This document shows positions 1-11,312 of a DNA stretch of 64,000 nucleotides, in pieces. The notes beneath the pieces were generated by a model that was not told where the DNA came from, ran no database searches, and saw only the letters and a program-made list of their open reading frames with translations. The position numbers were made by a program, and so were the translations under genes. Position 1 is the stretch's first letter. Each line of letters starts with the position of its first letter. The stretch comes from Phialophora verrucosa (lineage: Eukaryota; Ascomycota; Eurotiomycetes; Chaetothyriales; Herpotrichiellaceae): contig MSED01000001.1 of assembly GCA_002099365.1 (NCBI GenBank), positions 4,030,001 to 4,094,000 on the forward strand. The letters run 5' to 3'.

Positions 1-150
1 TCTGCACCGGTTACGTTCCAATTGTGCTGGGCTTATCAATGCTGTCAGAGCTGTATTTCCTGCCCAAGACCCTGCGAAGATCCGGACATGAGTGCGGAGG
101 TGTAAGCGACAGTGCGGACCAGCGCCTCAGCTTTTCAATGAGGCCGCATT

Positions 151-2034
151 ATGACCTTCCGTGCCAGTCATCTATACCGCAATGGCCCGGAAGTTGAAGG
201 CGCCTTTGGCGTGAACTCGATCCCTTTGACAGTCGTCGCACATATCATTTCCTTCCTCGAAGATGACGTCGCCTCCCTGGCGAGACTCTGCCGCACCTCT
301 CGCGTTCTCTGGTACATGACACTGCCGCACTTGTGGAAAAATGTCACGTTGAAATCATACAGCACCATTCGTTACAAGGACGATGCGCCCGAGGGGTTTG
401 GGGGTGCAAGCCCCTTCTCGATGGGGTTGAACGCGCTGGTCACAAGGAATGTATCGAGTCTGGTACGGTCGCTGAGTCTCGAGGGCGAATTCAGCACGGC
501 AGACCTAAATGAACATGCAAGAGTTGGTCGGGTGTCGGAGAGCACCATGATCTTAAACATTGCTGTCCGCGCGGTCCTTGACCAGTGCGTCCACCTCGAG
601 AAGTTCCGCTGGGATCTGAATGTACGGATACAACCGAATGTCTACTCCGGGCTGGCGAAGCTCGCGCGGTTAGAAACAGTGTGGCTTCGTTTCCCTTCAA
701 ACAGATCTCCTCAACCGGCATATGAAATCCCTCCATTACCGAACATCAAGTCTTTGACCTTGACGCACTACGACCCCTTGTGTTATCCCGACGACGTATC
801 CACTGTTCTCTTCCACGCCATGAAGCTTGAGAACTTGACCATGCATTTTTCTCCCCGGATGCGTGAACAAGGCGAGCCCTCTGTGATGCTTACACACTTC
901 TTCCGGAAGAACATTGCTGCAAAGAGAAAACTTCGCCTGAAGAGTATGGGTATGTATAATCTCCTGAACAGTGCCGATCCGTCCGAGTGTCTCCATGCGG
1001 TGGACACCACCGCAATAGAGCATTTCACCACGGTGAACACATTTGGCATCGACGAAGACGCGCCTGTGGTGGACGGTCGTTCCGGGGCCGTCAATGCCAC
1101 GCATTTTATTGATCGGACATGGCACATGATAGTGAAGGCGGAGGAGCATGCCCCGAAACCCAAAAGCATGAGGGTTGACCACTTGCACAGGAGGCACGCA
1201 CAAGACTTGGGCAAGTTTGCGGGTTTGGAGAAACTGTACCTCATCAACGCACGGTACAAGGACAACAGACCGAACGGACTCCGCATAAACGGTCACAGTG
1301 AGAGTTCTCCGGACTCGAGCGACTTGTCGCCATACCACAAAGCAGCAACGGACGACGTCCGCTCCTCGAGAAACACGCCAGTCCGCGCCATGTCCGCCTC
1401 GGCCGCGGCTTCTATCTCCCTTCGCGACCTGTACCTAGATAACATCTGCAACGTCTGTGGCCCAACCCTCAAACACCTTATACTTCCAGCCCGGTGGCCA
1501 CTTCCCACTGCAATTACAGCCCGGCTGATCCGATCTTGTCCGAATCTAACGCAGCTCGCCGCGGCTCTCGACTGCCTTGAAGATTCCCAGACCGAGGTGC
1601 TGAAGCTCCTTGTACCGTTTTTAACCGACTTGTGGGCCATCCGGATTCTTGCTCCCCTGGGCCAGGAAGCGCTTGGCGAGGAAGGGAGGAAGAAAATAGA
1701 AAGCTACGACAAGATCGTCAATCTACCAGACCACGTCCACGAAGAGATGATCTCAAGCACCCTGGCAGAACGAAGCGGGGGTCCAGGAGCACAGAGCGCG
1801 GACTTCGCCAAGCTGAGGTATATCGGGTTGGGCTGGAAGGTTTGGGAGGTCGGACCGGTGGTGGAAGACGTTGCCGGGAGAAACGGCGACCCGGACGAGG
1901 GGTACGAAGAGGATGGCACAGACGGCCAAACCAAGACCAACAAAGTCGTGTACAAAAGACGGTTCAAGCGGATTGAAGAGAAGGACGTCCAGCATGTCGA
2001 GATCTGGAAGATGGATTCGCTGGACATTGTGTGA
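151..2034 (+). CDS. F-box domain protein, 627 aa
   Basis: Single open frame from ATG to TGA. Residues about 22-66 look like an F-box: a proline-rich start (NSIPLTVV), then the helical pattern HIISFLEDDVASLARLCRTS and a conserved L-P-x-L-W. The rest is leucine-rich without a regular repeat, as in many fungal F-box proteins. The tail is charged (EEKDVQHVEIWKMDSLDIV), close to the WxM endings seen in this group. F-box proteins recruit substrates to SCF ubiquitin ligases through Skp1, so the role would be substrate selection; the substrate cannot be told. No intron is needed. The next region downstream holds a broken kinase relic on the other strand. Confidence 0.75.
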   Translation: MTFRASHLYRNGPEVEGAFGVNSIPLTVVAHIISFLEDDVASLARLCRTSRVLWYMTLPHLWKNVTLKSYSTIRYKDDAPEGFGGASPFSMGLNALVTRNVSSLVRSLSLEGEFSTADLNEHARVGRVSESTMILNIAVRAVLDQCVHLEKFRWDLNVRIQPNVYSGLAKLARLETVWLRFPSNRSPQPAYEIPPLPNIKSLTLTHYDPLCYPDDVSTVLFHAMKLENLTMHFSPRMREQGEPSVMLTHFFRKNIAAKRKLRLKSMGMYNLLNSADPSECLHAVDTTAIEHFTTVNTFGIDEDAPVVDGRSGAVNATHFIDRTWHMIVKAEEHAPKPKSMRVDHLHRRHAQDLGKFAGLEKLYLINARYKDNRPNGLRINGHSESSPDSSDLSPYHKAATDDVRSSRNTPVRAMSASAAASISLRDLYLDNICNVCGPTLKHLILPARWPLPTAITARLIRSCPNLTQLAAALDCLEDSQTEVLKLLVPFLTDLWAIRILAPLGQEALGEEGRKKIESYDKIVNLPDHVHEEMISSTLAERSGGPGAQSADFAKLRYIGLGWKVWEVGPVVEDVAGRNGDPDEGYEEDGTDGQTKTNKVVYKRRFKRIEEKDVQHVEIWKMDSLDIV

Positions 2035-2049
2035 GTTATGTGAAGTGCT

Positions 2050-2700
2050 TGGATCTCTCATCTCCACTTCGAGGCGGCGCCGTTGGCATTTGAGCAGGAT
2101 CGCCGAGGGAATGTCGCATAGCAAGATGATGATCTTGCTGACGTTACATGTGGCATACCAATCAAGCCTGGGAAGGATGGTATAATACGCCTTTGTGCAT
2201 TCCCAGTATTCCGGATACCAGCCCGCGAATTGCCAGTCAATGACCGCGACGATCTTGCGATTGCGCACGATTAGATTGCGCGGAGCAATGTCGGCGTAAG
2301 AGCAACAGGTCCGAGATTGACGAGTGCGAATCTGCAGGACGAGTTCGCCGAAGGACCGCACACTGTTCTCTGATGAAATGTGTCCACGGAGCAAGGAATG
2401 TAATTATTGATGGTCGGTGAAAGGGCCAAAGACGCTGTGTCCCACTCGTATGTCAAGGCATGGTTCTAGTCCATTTGTGGCGGTTCGAGTGCTCGAAGTT
2501 GGTCGATATAGCCAGCAACTCGTTTGGAACAGCTTGCTTCCCATCGACCGATAGATGATTGCCAGACCACAGAGCTTGGAGGGTGCCCCTTGTACGAGTA
2601 CCCATTCCATCTCAATGTAGAGCTGTCCATAGCGTCGATCGGTTCGGTAAACCTTCGGCCGGCACAGGTATCGAGGCGTGTTTCGCGACATATTTTAGGG
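2050..2700 (-). pseudogene. APH/choline-kinase-like phosphotransferase relic
   Basis: Minus-strand pieces in different frames line up with the order of a fungal APH-family phosphotransferase. Near 2691-2530 there is PRYLCRPKVYRTDRRYGQL followed by YIEMEWV. Then comes AGYIDQLRALEPP in a second frame near 2520-2470, then DIRVGHSVFGPFTDHQ near 2455-2404, then ADIAPRNLIVRNRKIVAVID and WQFAGWYPEYWECTKAYY near 2290-2160. The catalytic loop normally reads H-x-D-x-x-x-x-N; here the histidine position is tyrosine (YADIAPRN). At least two frame changes have no convincing GT..AG intron, and the N-terminal ATP-binding lobe is missing. I read it as a dead, truncated copy. Exact ends are uncertain. Confidence 0.65.
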
Positions 2701-2859
2701 GCTTCAAGTGCCGCGGATTCACTTGGACTTTTGATGCTTCGGGTCCTGCTCACTCTTACTGGACCATGTGCGGCCCATGGGAGCCAAAGCTCTTGTTGCG
2801 CAGCCAAAGCCGAGCTTCCAGGACGAGGGAAGATATGCTCTTTAAGGGGATGGTCATAA

Positions 2860-3554
2860 TGGCTGAAGGTGAGCAGATCCCTTTGCGCTACAGAAGCGCG
2901 TCACAAGGATCATGACTTGAGACGCTTCTTTCTGTGACTCGATCCGGAGGACATGATGAACTCAAAGGGGTCAATGTCCTAAACGCGGTACGCCCCGTGA
3001 CGTCCTTGGCGGCGTCGTAACTGAGCGCAGATAGATCCTCGAAGAATCTTCCCAGTCGTATTTCTTCCTCTCAGCACAGAAGTACGGAGTCCTGTAACAT
3101 GCACGAATATGCTGCCACAGCCTACTTGCCTGGGGGGGAAGAAGTTCGTGGCTGAGCCAAGTCTGTGGTCACAAGGCCCCCCATCGTCCCGTCCCTGCGG
3201 CTCTAGTTGAAGGCAACTGCTGCACGAAGGCTAGCTACATCGGACCAGCAGCGCTTCGTGTCCAGGTTCTCCTGCAGGAGTTGTCTCAACCCTGCAGGCT
3301 GTGAACCCCTAGAGCTCGCCAGTCTGCCAATAGAGATACAGATGCTGGCTTCGGCTCTGAAGAGTGCATTTTGGGGCCTGATTAGGCCCCAAATTGCTGA
3401 AGCCATGTGGCAAGGTGTGAAGCAGCAAATGCGACAGCATACACTACTTTCAATATCTTTCTGCTCGAGCAGATGATGTCCTTCATGCGCGCTACTCTAC
3501 GTCTCTCTGCCTGTTCGCAGGGTTTCCCTGCGTCGAGCTCACATAATCGACAAA
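2860..3554. other. Gene-free stretch with a hairpin
   Basis: About 700 bases between the kinase relic and the DUF3433 gene. I see no supported coding region. It holds the inverted repeat listed separately at 3346-3405. The last 100 bases should be the promoter and 5' leader of the DUF3433 gene. Confidence 0.6.
3346..3405. repeat. Nested inverted repeat (hairpin)
   Basis: A perfect 10-bp inverted repeat, TTTGGGGCCT at 3370-3379 and AGGCCCCAAA at 3384-3393, is separated by GATT. It sits inside a second pair, TGGCTTC at 3346-3352 and GAAGCCA at 3399-3405. It lies about 150 bases before the DUF3433 start codon. It could be a small mobile-element relic or a structured element; function unknown. 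Confidence 0.6.
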
Positions 3555-6500
3555 ATGTCGGACGATGACCAGCGAGTCTCCACTCAAGCGTCGGTGCCAG
3601 AAGTCTCGCAGAACGTCGCGATATCACCAAACTCAGTACCTGTGCAAGGCTCAGGTTTACCCTCCCCGGCGCCTTCAATTGCCCCGTCGCATCCACAACG
3701 GACGAACACATCGCCTCAGGCGTCTCAAGCTTGTCAGGCCAAACCTGACGAGGAAGCATTGAATGAGGATCGTTTACAGCACAAACCATGGCGATCGCGG
3801 TCGCTGCAACGACGAACGCTCCTTGCTTTTGCTGGAATCTTCATCGCCCTGTTGGCTGCCATTGAAGCCGTCGTCGAGGTAGCCCACAATAACGACGGCA
3901 TCGCGAACGCTGATGAGAATGCCTACTACCTTTGGACTTATGGACCAGTTGCTGGTAAGTTTGTCCAGGTACTATACCAGAATATGTATTGATCTACATC
4001 CATAGTTCTCACCGTCACCCTCGCGTTCTGGTCTCGGATCGAATACAGATCAAAGCAACTCGCCCCTTATATTCTCCTGCATAGCAACCCTGCCGCCACC
4101 GACCAAGCTATTCATCTCGACTATGTCTCTCCTATCGCACCTACAGCAATTTATCAAGCCATACGGAACCGTAACGTCTTGGTCGCCCTGGCATCCATCT
4201 CCTCCCTCCTGATTACTCTACTCATTGTTGTCTCCACTGGTCTCCTCGGCTTAGTATCCTTCCAGTCGGACCAGACCGGCGTTTCGATGGCAGTTTCCGA
4301 TTCATTCATGAACAAAGTATCGTCTTTGCCTGCTTACCCAGGGGTTCAAATGCCTTTCTATGTCTACGACGCTATCCACAATCTCACACTAAGGTACCCT
4401 GCCGGGACTACAGCGTCATTTGCATATCAAACCTTTACTTCAGCCGATCCCTCCGCGGCCGACACACTAAGTGCGGAAGTCGAGGGATTCTCAGCGGAAC
4501 TCTCCTGTGAACCAGCTATGCTCCATTTTGGTGGCCTGTCATCGACTGTACCTACCGGCGGACAGCCATACAACACCTACGAGCCTACTGATGATGTTTC
4601 CAATGTTACAGTCAGCTTAGACGGCTGTGAGGCAAAAGTAACACCGCCTTTACATATGACGAAAACCGGGGTAAAGCAAATCTTTGGACAATTTCTCAAA
4701 GTGGCGTGTACTGGTGCTGCAGATGAGGAAGACTCGCAACGCATCCTGATCTACACAATGGAGCTTATGATCAACTCATCGGCATACGCAGATGAATATC
4801 ACCTCACGTACGCTTACAGTATTACCCGTTCAACTCAACTCCTGTGTAGACCGTCATACAGCTTGCCTCGTCTAAGCGTCGCAGCTGATCGCGCCAGCGG
4901 TACAAATATTGCCGCGACCATAGTCGATGCTTCGCCGAACATCAGCGGTCGTACAATAGCCGGGCTTAGCGCTTGGAATTTGACAGATTTGATCTTGGAA
5001 TCCTTGTCATCTATTTCGCCTTACAACGCTGACAACTACTGGGGTCCTGAATTCAAGCTCGCCAGACAGTCTCGTATCGAACTCACCGACGAGGATATGT
5101 TTGAGATATCCACTCTACAAGCCCTACTACCACCGTTCTTCACTTCGGTTTCCGCACAGATTGCCAAGGAAGCACTCATGGAACCTTCGCAGGCAGTCAT
5201 TGTCGGCTCCTCAACCAAAACACGTACGCGGTTGATCGTCCGGTCGCTTTCAGCTCGCATCATGGAGGCTACTCTCGCTGTACTCGCTGTGGCTGCAGTC
5301 ATTATGGCCATGTTTTGCTCGCGAACACCTTCGATTCCATGCGATCCAGGATCCGTTGCCGGCTCCGCGACTGTCTTTTTACTGAACGAAGTCCTTTTTG
5401 AGCGTTCCATAACCGGATCTTCTCCATCGAATCCCGGACTCCCATACGAGTACTGGCGACCGCTGGTTCTAAAGCCTACAATCCGCGGCCTGGGTCTGTT
5501 TACGATCGCCGCAGTTGTTGCTGTGCTGGAGAGCCTCTTGCAAGCCTCTCAGAAGCACAATGGCATTGCGGACGTCGATCTGAACCAGTACATTCACTAT
5601 ACATGGACATATATTCCTGCGTTGATGATGGTCGTCATCAAGCTGTTCGCTCTGTCACTTGACTTCAATACGAGGCTGTTGGCTCCGTTCTCGCGGCTGA
5701 GAAGGGGGGGAACGTACAAAAATGCGTTGAACGTCAGTTATTTGAAACAGCTTGCACCCGCAGCTATTATCACCTCGGTACGAACGCGACAGTTCGCCGT
5801 GACCGCGACTACGCTCATGGCACTCGTTGGCGGGCTCCTCACGATCGTCGTGAGCGGCGTGTACGACGTAGCACAGGTACCGACTCAGTTCCCCGTTCAA
5901 GTACAGCGTCAAGACTCGTTCCGATCCGTCGAGAACATTGATCTTGACGTTACTACAAATGATAAGGGAGGGATGTTGGGGGCTCTGATTCTTGATCAAA
6001 ACCTGTCATACCCAAAGTGGACGTACGACGGGTTTGTTTTCCCTAAGTTGGAGATCGTACGTGAATCCGGTGAATGGGAACTCGGCGACTTCATTGATAC
6101 CACTGTGCCGGCCTTGCATGCCAATCTCCATTGTAGATATCTAACAGACTCCCAGGTAAACGCTTCAGTAAATTGGACCGACGGTGGGCAGTTAAACATT
6201 GTGAAACCCCCAGCCCTAGCTGACTACGTCAACACGCAATCAGATATCTATCTAGGAGGTATTGGCACAGTCTCGGGGGGCGGAGTTTTTGGCATCTCTG
6301 ACTGGGGAGGAGATGGAAATGGAATAGGCGATCCGCCAGAATACGCATACATCTGGGGAGGCTTGAGCGGGCGGGAGATCGACCACATCGTCGTCCTCAT
6401 GTGCGACGAAGACATCCACACCATCGATGTGTCTGCGCGGTTCTCGCTACCCGACTTCTCCATCGATGCACGCGTCCCACCCGTTCCAGTCGAAGCCAGC

Positions 6501-7244
6501 TCGAAGTGGTTCACGAACCTTTTCCTGACTGAGCCTTATTCTGACCAGCTACCGCGAGACCCTAACGGACCGTTCCCCAGCGATGAGTTCATGACCCTAT
6601 TAGTGGAGGGTAATGGCGGCATCGAATTATCTGATCTGAGAGACCCCTCGAGCATCGACAAAATTGTCGACACAATCAAGCACTTCCACAGCATCTTGCG
6701 GGCACAGCAGTACAGCATCATTCTGCGACAAGCTCCTGCTCAGAACGAAACCCTTGCAAGCCGTCAGTACCCAAGCACGATGACCAGCAACAGTCGGAGC
6801 AGACTCATCCAGCACGCAGTGTCGACACGGATCTTGGAGGGTATGCTACTGGCGATGCTCGTGCTCGGTACGGCTGCTACATTCATGATGAAGATAAGAG
6901 ATGTGCTGCTTGAAAATCCCTGCACCATCGCTTCCATGGCACGACTGCTCGCTGAGTCGAGCATCCTTGACGGTAAGGGTGGCTCAATCTCAAAAGCAGA
7001 CTTCTTGGGTAGTGGGTCTCCGACCAAGGCCACCTCACTGCAGGGACATGTTTTCAGGCTCGACTGGTTCGAGCGCACACAGCAATATTGTGAAGAGGAT
7101 ACGACTGGGGCCGAATCACCCCCAGAGCAGGCCCCAAGCGCAGCAAAGAACAGTAAGAAGGAAATGAGAGTTTTCACAATCCGGGCATTGGATCGTGTCG
7201 AACCCCGGACGGGACTTGGTGGCCAGCCGCTGGAAGAGCACTAG
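3555..7244 (+). CDS. DUF3433-domain membrane protein, about 1212 aa
   Basis: Two exons, 3555-3954 and 4006-7244, joined across a 51-nt GT..AG intron; the join turns the frame into VLTVTLAFWSRIEYR and stays open. The N-terminal 90 residues are Ser/Pro/Gln-rich and probably cytosolic. Two copies of the same unit follow: a membrane pair with the H-N-D/G-G-I-A-(D/N) loop (VVEVAHNNDGIANADEN near residue 105; LQASQKHNGIADVDLNQY near residue 665), then a further membrane segment (LLITLLIVVSTGLL; MALVGGLLTIVVSGVYDV). Each is followed by a long extracellular-type region with N-glycosylation sequons. Another membrane helix lies near residue 1080 (GMLLAMLVLGTAATFMM). This layout matches fungal DUF3433 proteins of about 1200 residues, whose function is not known. 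Confidence 0.85.
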
Positions 7245-7986
7245 GCTCCGGAGCTAAAGTGAACTGCAGTGTGATAATGGTATCGTCTCTAGTAAGGCGC
7301 CTTTCGGAGTACGAGTATGAGGTGTGTATATAAGTACGGTCAGAGACACAAGGCCATGAAGTATGCACGATAAAAACGCGGCAACCGCCATAGCATGCCA
7401 AGACGCCAGCGAAGAAAGCTAAATCGCCACAGTCGTGCCTTTTGTGTTTAATAGAGCTCTTTCGCTTGAAGCTAGGCCAGGAAAGGCGCCCGACAAGGAG
7501 TTGCACGAAACACACCTAATCGCTCCAACGAAATTCGGAGCTCCCACAACATCTTTCTTTCATTCCTCCCAACCACAAATTTCAAGCCCTTCAACCCTCC
7601 TTTTCCAGAGGAAGTCTGATGATCACAATCGGGCCGCTTATCATAACGCTCAAGTCAGACTATGGACATTGAAGGCGACTTCCGTTCATATCTAACTGCT
7701 CCGCGGATTCAACCCAACTGCTTCTATCTATGCTAGAGCTGGCCGTTTCGTTTTGCACCCACAACGAGCCAGTGTGGACAGGGAAGCTAGAATAGTACTC
7801 GGTCTCGATCACGGCCAGATAACAGATCTGGTCGCGGGACTTCCACGGGTCTCTACTGTCACGGCTCGCAACCGAGTCGTGGTCTGATTTTCCGTGGAGA
7901 CAGTAGTCTTCGTGCTGTTCATGTTGCACGTGTCATTGGGCGGCCTCGACGTGCCTCTCCGCGAACACGGATGCCCGATGCAAGAA
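7245..7986. other. Convergent intergenic region
   Basis: 742 bases between two converging genes. Only short, unconvincing reading frames; no RNA gene or repeat recognised. It should contain both 3' untranslated regions. Confidence 0.6.
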
Positions 7987-8673
7987 CTATTGAAACACCC
8001 CTGCTCGAGTCATGACGGCTTGGAAATCTTCCATGCTGACGCCAGAGCCGACGCCTTTTCCCCCGTTCGCCTCTAGGATCATTGCTCTAAGCACGTCGTC
8101 ACTGACGTCTTCCTTGAGTACTTTCGCCACTGCTCGCAGATCTTGCAATCGTATCACTTGTTCCTCGCCGCCGGCGCCTTGGCCGGGGTGGAAGAGTTTG
8201 AACGCCGTCTCGATTTCTTCCGCCTTGGTTTCGTCCGTCTTGGATTTTAGTTGTATCGCACAGAGCGCCAGGAAATGCGGGTATGTCACGTAGCCTTCAG
8301 ACTCCGGGTCGAGCGTATCGATGAATTCCTGCATGTCTGCCTCGCTTTTAGGAGCGAGACCTTGTGCGCTATGCAGAAAGAATTAGCCGATCGCTTAGCG
8401 GAGAGAAAGGCAGACAGATTCGACCGTCTGAATGCCAGTCATGACCTACCGCAGAACATGCTGCACGTTGCTCGTCCGCAGAACACCTTCCTTTTCCTCT
8501 TCGTAGCCCTCGACATCCTCAAGCCGAAACAGATTCCATGCTTCCTTGATCTCTGCCTCTTCTTCTGCTGTGATGTCGTTCTCTTTCGCCAACTTCGACC
8601 GTCGCGACTTGGAGGTTGTGGCTGGCTTCGTGGCTGGGGCTTTGCCCTTGGAGGGCTGTTTGCGCGGCGGCAT
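7987..8673 (-). CDS. EF-hand (calmodulin/centrin-like) protein, 201 aa
   Basis: Two exons on the minus strand, 8673-8450 and 8368-7987, around an 81-nt intron. The join reads NVQHVLRAQGLAPKSEADMQ, restoring the conserved helix before the second hand. The N-terminal 30 residues are Lys/Pro/Ser-rich and basic. The first pair is recognisable by ITAEEEAEIKEAWNLF, as in centrins. The second loop is DPESEGYVTYPH, where the last position is His instead of the usual Glu, so calcium binding may be weak or lost. The C-terminal pair is also degenerate. Centrin-like proteins work at spindle poles or in the nucleotide-excision repair Rad4 complex; which applies here is not visible. The start ATG at 8673 is preferred because the longer frame uses non-ATG codons. 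Confidence 0.8.
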
Positions 8674-8961
8674 CTCAATGGTAAAGTCAAGACGCAACCA
8701 GATCACAAAGCATGACAACTATCATCGTGCACATGGACACAGGTTGAGGTTGGCTCCAAAGGAACAAAGGTGCTCGTAGGTTCGAAGGGCGAATGAGGGT
8801 GAACATCAGTGACGCCACATTTTTGGCGGGCTGTGGCTGACGTACTTTTGGCTGCCTGAACTCGAACGTGCAATGGAATTCATCTCACCTTTAAACACAC
8901 TGACTCCTGCTCGTTGACGCGAGATCATCATAGTCGAAGCAGCTTCGACTTCGCGAAAGCG

Positions 8962-10917
8962 ATGGACGTCCAACTCTACGTCTACGACCTCTCACGGGGG
9001 ATGGCGCGACAGTATTCCCAGATGATCACGGGGGTCCAGATCGACGCCGTCTATCACACGTCCATTGTCTTCAACAATGTCGAGTACTTCTTCGGGCAGG
9101 GGATCCACAGGAAGATCCCCGGCTCTACGCACCATGGTCGGCCCATGAAAGTTGTAAACATGGGTCAGACAAAGTTGCCCGTGGACATTGTAGAGGAGTA
9201 CATCGAGTCCCTGGAAGAAATATACACGGCCGAGTCGTACGACCTGTTCCTGCACAATTGCAACAACTTTTCGCAAGACCTCGCCATGTTCCTTGTTGGG
9301 AAGAGCATTCCCGAAGAGATCAAGAACCTGCCCGAAACATTCCTGAGGACGCCCATGGGCCAAATGCTCCGCGGTCAACTCGATCAGTCTATGCGGACAA
9401 TGACTCAAGCCCCCGACGCAGTGTCCGGGGAGAATGTCACCAGAAGGCGATCGGTTTCAAAACCGACTTCCCAGGCTCTTCAGAATGGGGACTCTACTCC
9501 CTCAATTGCCCATGGAACTGCCCACAAAGCCATGCTGCCCGTAACGATCGTCAATGCCCAACCGCCACCGGACGCGCCGGGCAGTGTGCAAAATATAACG
9601 AGTCTCTCTGAACTCGAAAAACTTCTCTCGTCTGCCTCTCAGTCCTGCGCAGTCATATTCTTCACCTCTGCAACTTGTCCACCCTGCAAAATCTGCTATC
9701 CGACATACGAAGAGTTGGCCGCCGAGGCAGGCACTTCGTCCGGCGCAAAGTTGATTAAGATAGACATATCGGCGTCGCCGTCCGCCCACGCCGTGGCCCA
9801 GCGGTACGCAATCCGCGCAACACCTACGTTCATCACTTTCCTCAAGGGACAGAAGCAAGAGGAATGGGCAGGAGCGGATCCGACTCGATTGAGAGGCAAT
9901 GTCCGCCTGTTGTTACAGATGGCGAGACCGCCACAACACCAGCACACAAAGTTGAGGTTGCCGACCTTCCAGCGGCCTATCGAGAAACCAACACTGTACA
10001 CCAGAACGCTCCCGCTGGAGAAGTTGCTTGCCAAGCTCGGCACGTCGTTTTCGCAACACAAGTCTGTACAGGCACTCGTGGACTTCATCAAGACTCGCGA
10101 TGCAAAGGGCGCGACCGAAGCCGCGCTGCCCAACTTGCATGACTTCAGCGTCCACGTCCAGTCCACGTTTGGCGATCTGCCACAGGGGACGCACTTCGCG
10201 CTGATCGACCTCGTGCGGACCGCGGCCAGCGACTCCCGCGTAGCCAGCTTCCTCGTCACCGAGCACGCGTGCACGACGCTCTCGACGCTGCTCGGGTCCA
10301 TCCAGGACAGCGAGGACTTCACCAGCGCGCCATATAACGTCCAGTCCGTCAGCCTGCAACTTGCGTGTAACCTGTTCTCTTCCACTGTGTTCCAGGAACA
10401 GATCTTTCGGCCCGCGTCCGCTGCATCTTCGCACGATAATCCTTCGGCTTTGAAGGGGAAGATTGAAATGCTGGCCGCCCAGTGTCTTCTCAGCCCGCAT
10501 ATGAATGCTCGAGCGATGGCTGCAGCGCTAGTGTACAACCTCGCAAGTTATACGCACAACGCACGCATCCATGCCGCTCAAACGGTCCAAAGCGGCCAGG
10601 ACTCGGAGGGTGGTGGTGGTGAGACAGGGGTGAGCGATGATCTCGCAGCCGCTTTGCTCGAGAGCATCACGTCCCTGGCGTCCCTGGCTCCGCCGACATC
10701 ACCCTCTGCTGGAAATCTGAAAGACACTCTGCATGCTCTCCTGCTTGCACTGGGCACGCTTCTTTACGCGGCTCCTGCCGAGGATATGCTCTGGGACCTG
10801 TGTCGGGCCATGGACCTCAGGGATACTCTGAAAGACTTGGGGAAGAGCGCCGATCTCAAAGCCGAGCCCCTGGTCAAGGAGGTGGGCGAGGAGTTGTTGG
10901 GCAAGGGAGGCTTTTGA
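8962..10917 (+). CDS. DeSI-type isopeptidase, thioredoxin and PUL domain fusion, 651 aa
   Basis: Single exon from the ATG at 8962. Residues 1-145 form a PPPDE/DeSI peptidase domain with the Cys-His pair: His32 in AVYHTSIVF and Cys100 in LHNCNNFS. Enzymes of this fold remove SUMO or ubiquitin from targets. Residues about 205-325 are a thioredoxin fold with the active site C239-P-P-C242 followed by K. From about 340 to the end is a helical repeat region typical of PUL domains, which bind Cdc48/p97 in Doa1/Ufd3. The layout suggests a Cdc48-linked deconjugating enzyme with a redox-active middle domain. The EF-hand gene is divergent, sharing a 288-bp promoter region. Confidence 0.88.
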   Translation: MDVQLYVYDLSRGMARQYSQMITGVQIDAVYHTSIVFNNVEYFFGQGIHRKIPGSTHHGRPMKVVNMGQTKLPVDIVEEYIESLEEIYTAESYDLFLHNCNNFSQDLAMFLVGKSIPEEIKNLPETFLRTPMGQMLRGQLDQSMRTMTQAPDAVSGENVTRRRSVSKPTSQALQNGDSTPSIAHGTAHKAMLPVTIVNAQPPPDAPGSVQNITSLSELEKLLSSASQSCAVIFFTSATCPPCKICYPTYEELAAEAGTSSGAKLIKIDISASPSAHAVAQRYAIRATPTFITFLKGQKQEEWAGADPTRLRGNVRLLLQMARPPQHQHTKLRLPTFQRPIEKPTLYTRTLPLEKLLAKLGTSFSQHKSVQALVDFIKTRDAKGATEAALPNLHDFSVHVQSTFGDLPQGTHFALIDLVRTAASDSRVASFLVTEHACTTLSTLLGSIQDSEDFTSAPYNVQSVSLQLACNLFSSTVFQEQIFRPASAASSHDNPSALKGKIEMLAAQCLLSPHMNARAMAAALVYNLASYTHNARIHAAQTVQSGQDSEGGGGETGVSDDLAAALLESITSLASLAPPTSPSAGNLKDTLHALLLALGTLLYAAPAEDMLWDLCRAMDLRDTLKDLGKSADLKAEPLVKEVGEELLGKGGF

Positions 10918-11312
10918 CTTTGAACGAAGTCCATGGATACAACGTGGCGTGCAATAGAATATTACACGGAAGACTGTTGGCGAAGGCGTGATGTGTCATC
11001 ATTGGGATCGGAGCGCTTTCATATACAACGATCATTCTTAGACCTCAATTCTATCAATGGCTGGCATGAACGCTAGCATAGCCATACTGCGATGCTCCAT
11101 GGAAACCGGCATTTGCCCCAAACTCATGTCATTGTATTCCCATTTCGTCCAGGTGCGGTCTCCGATCCATAGCCCCAAAGGTTGGGCATCATCCTGCCCA
11201 AACGGTTTCTGTAAGGGTATCAATACAACCACTTGCCGCATTTAACCTGGTGGACATCATATGCGATTTGGCTTTTAAACATGCCAGGTCGCATCCTGTC
11301 CATGATCTCGTA
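10918..11312. other. Convergent intergenic region
   Basis: 395 bases between the DeSI fusion gene and GDA1, which converge here. No coding sequence, repeat or RNA gene seen. Confidence 0.6.

Noticed and set aside
736..1338. 200-codon antisense frame inside the F-box gene
   Set aside because: No motif; the plus strand explains the codon pattern.
1753..2394. Long minus-strand frame overlapping the F-box gene
   Set aside because: Only the part beyond about 2050 matches the kinase relic; the rest is antisense shadow of the F-box gene.
9696..10538. 280-codon antisense frame inside the DeSI-thioredoxin-PUL gene
   Set aside because: Mirror frame of a GC-biased real gene; no domain seen.
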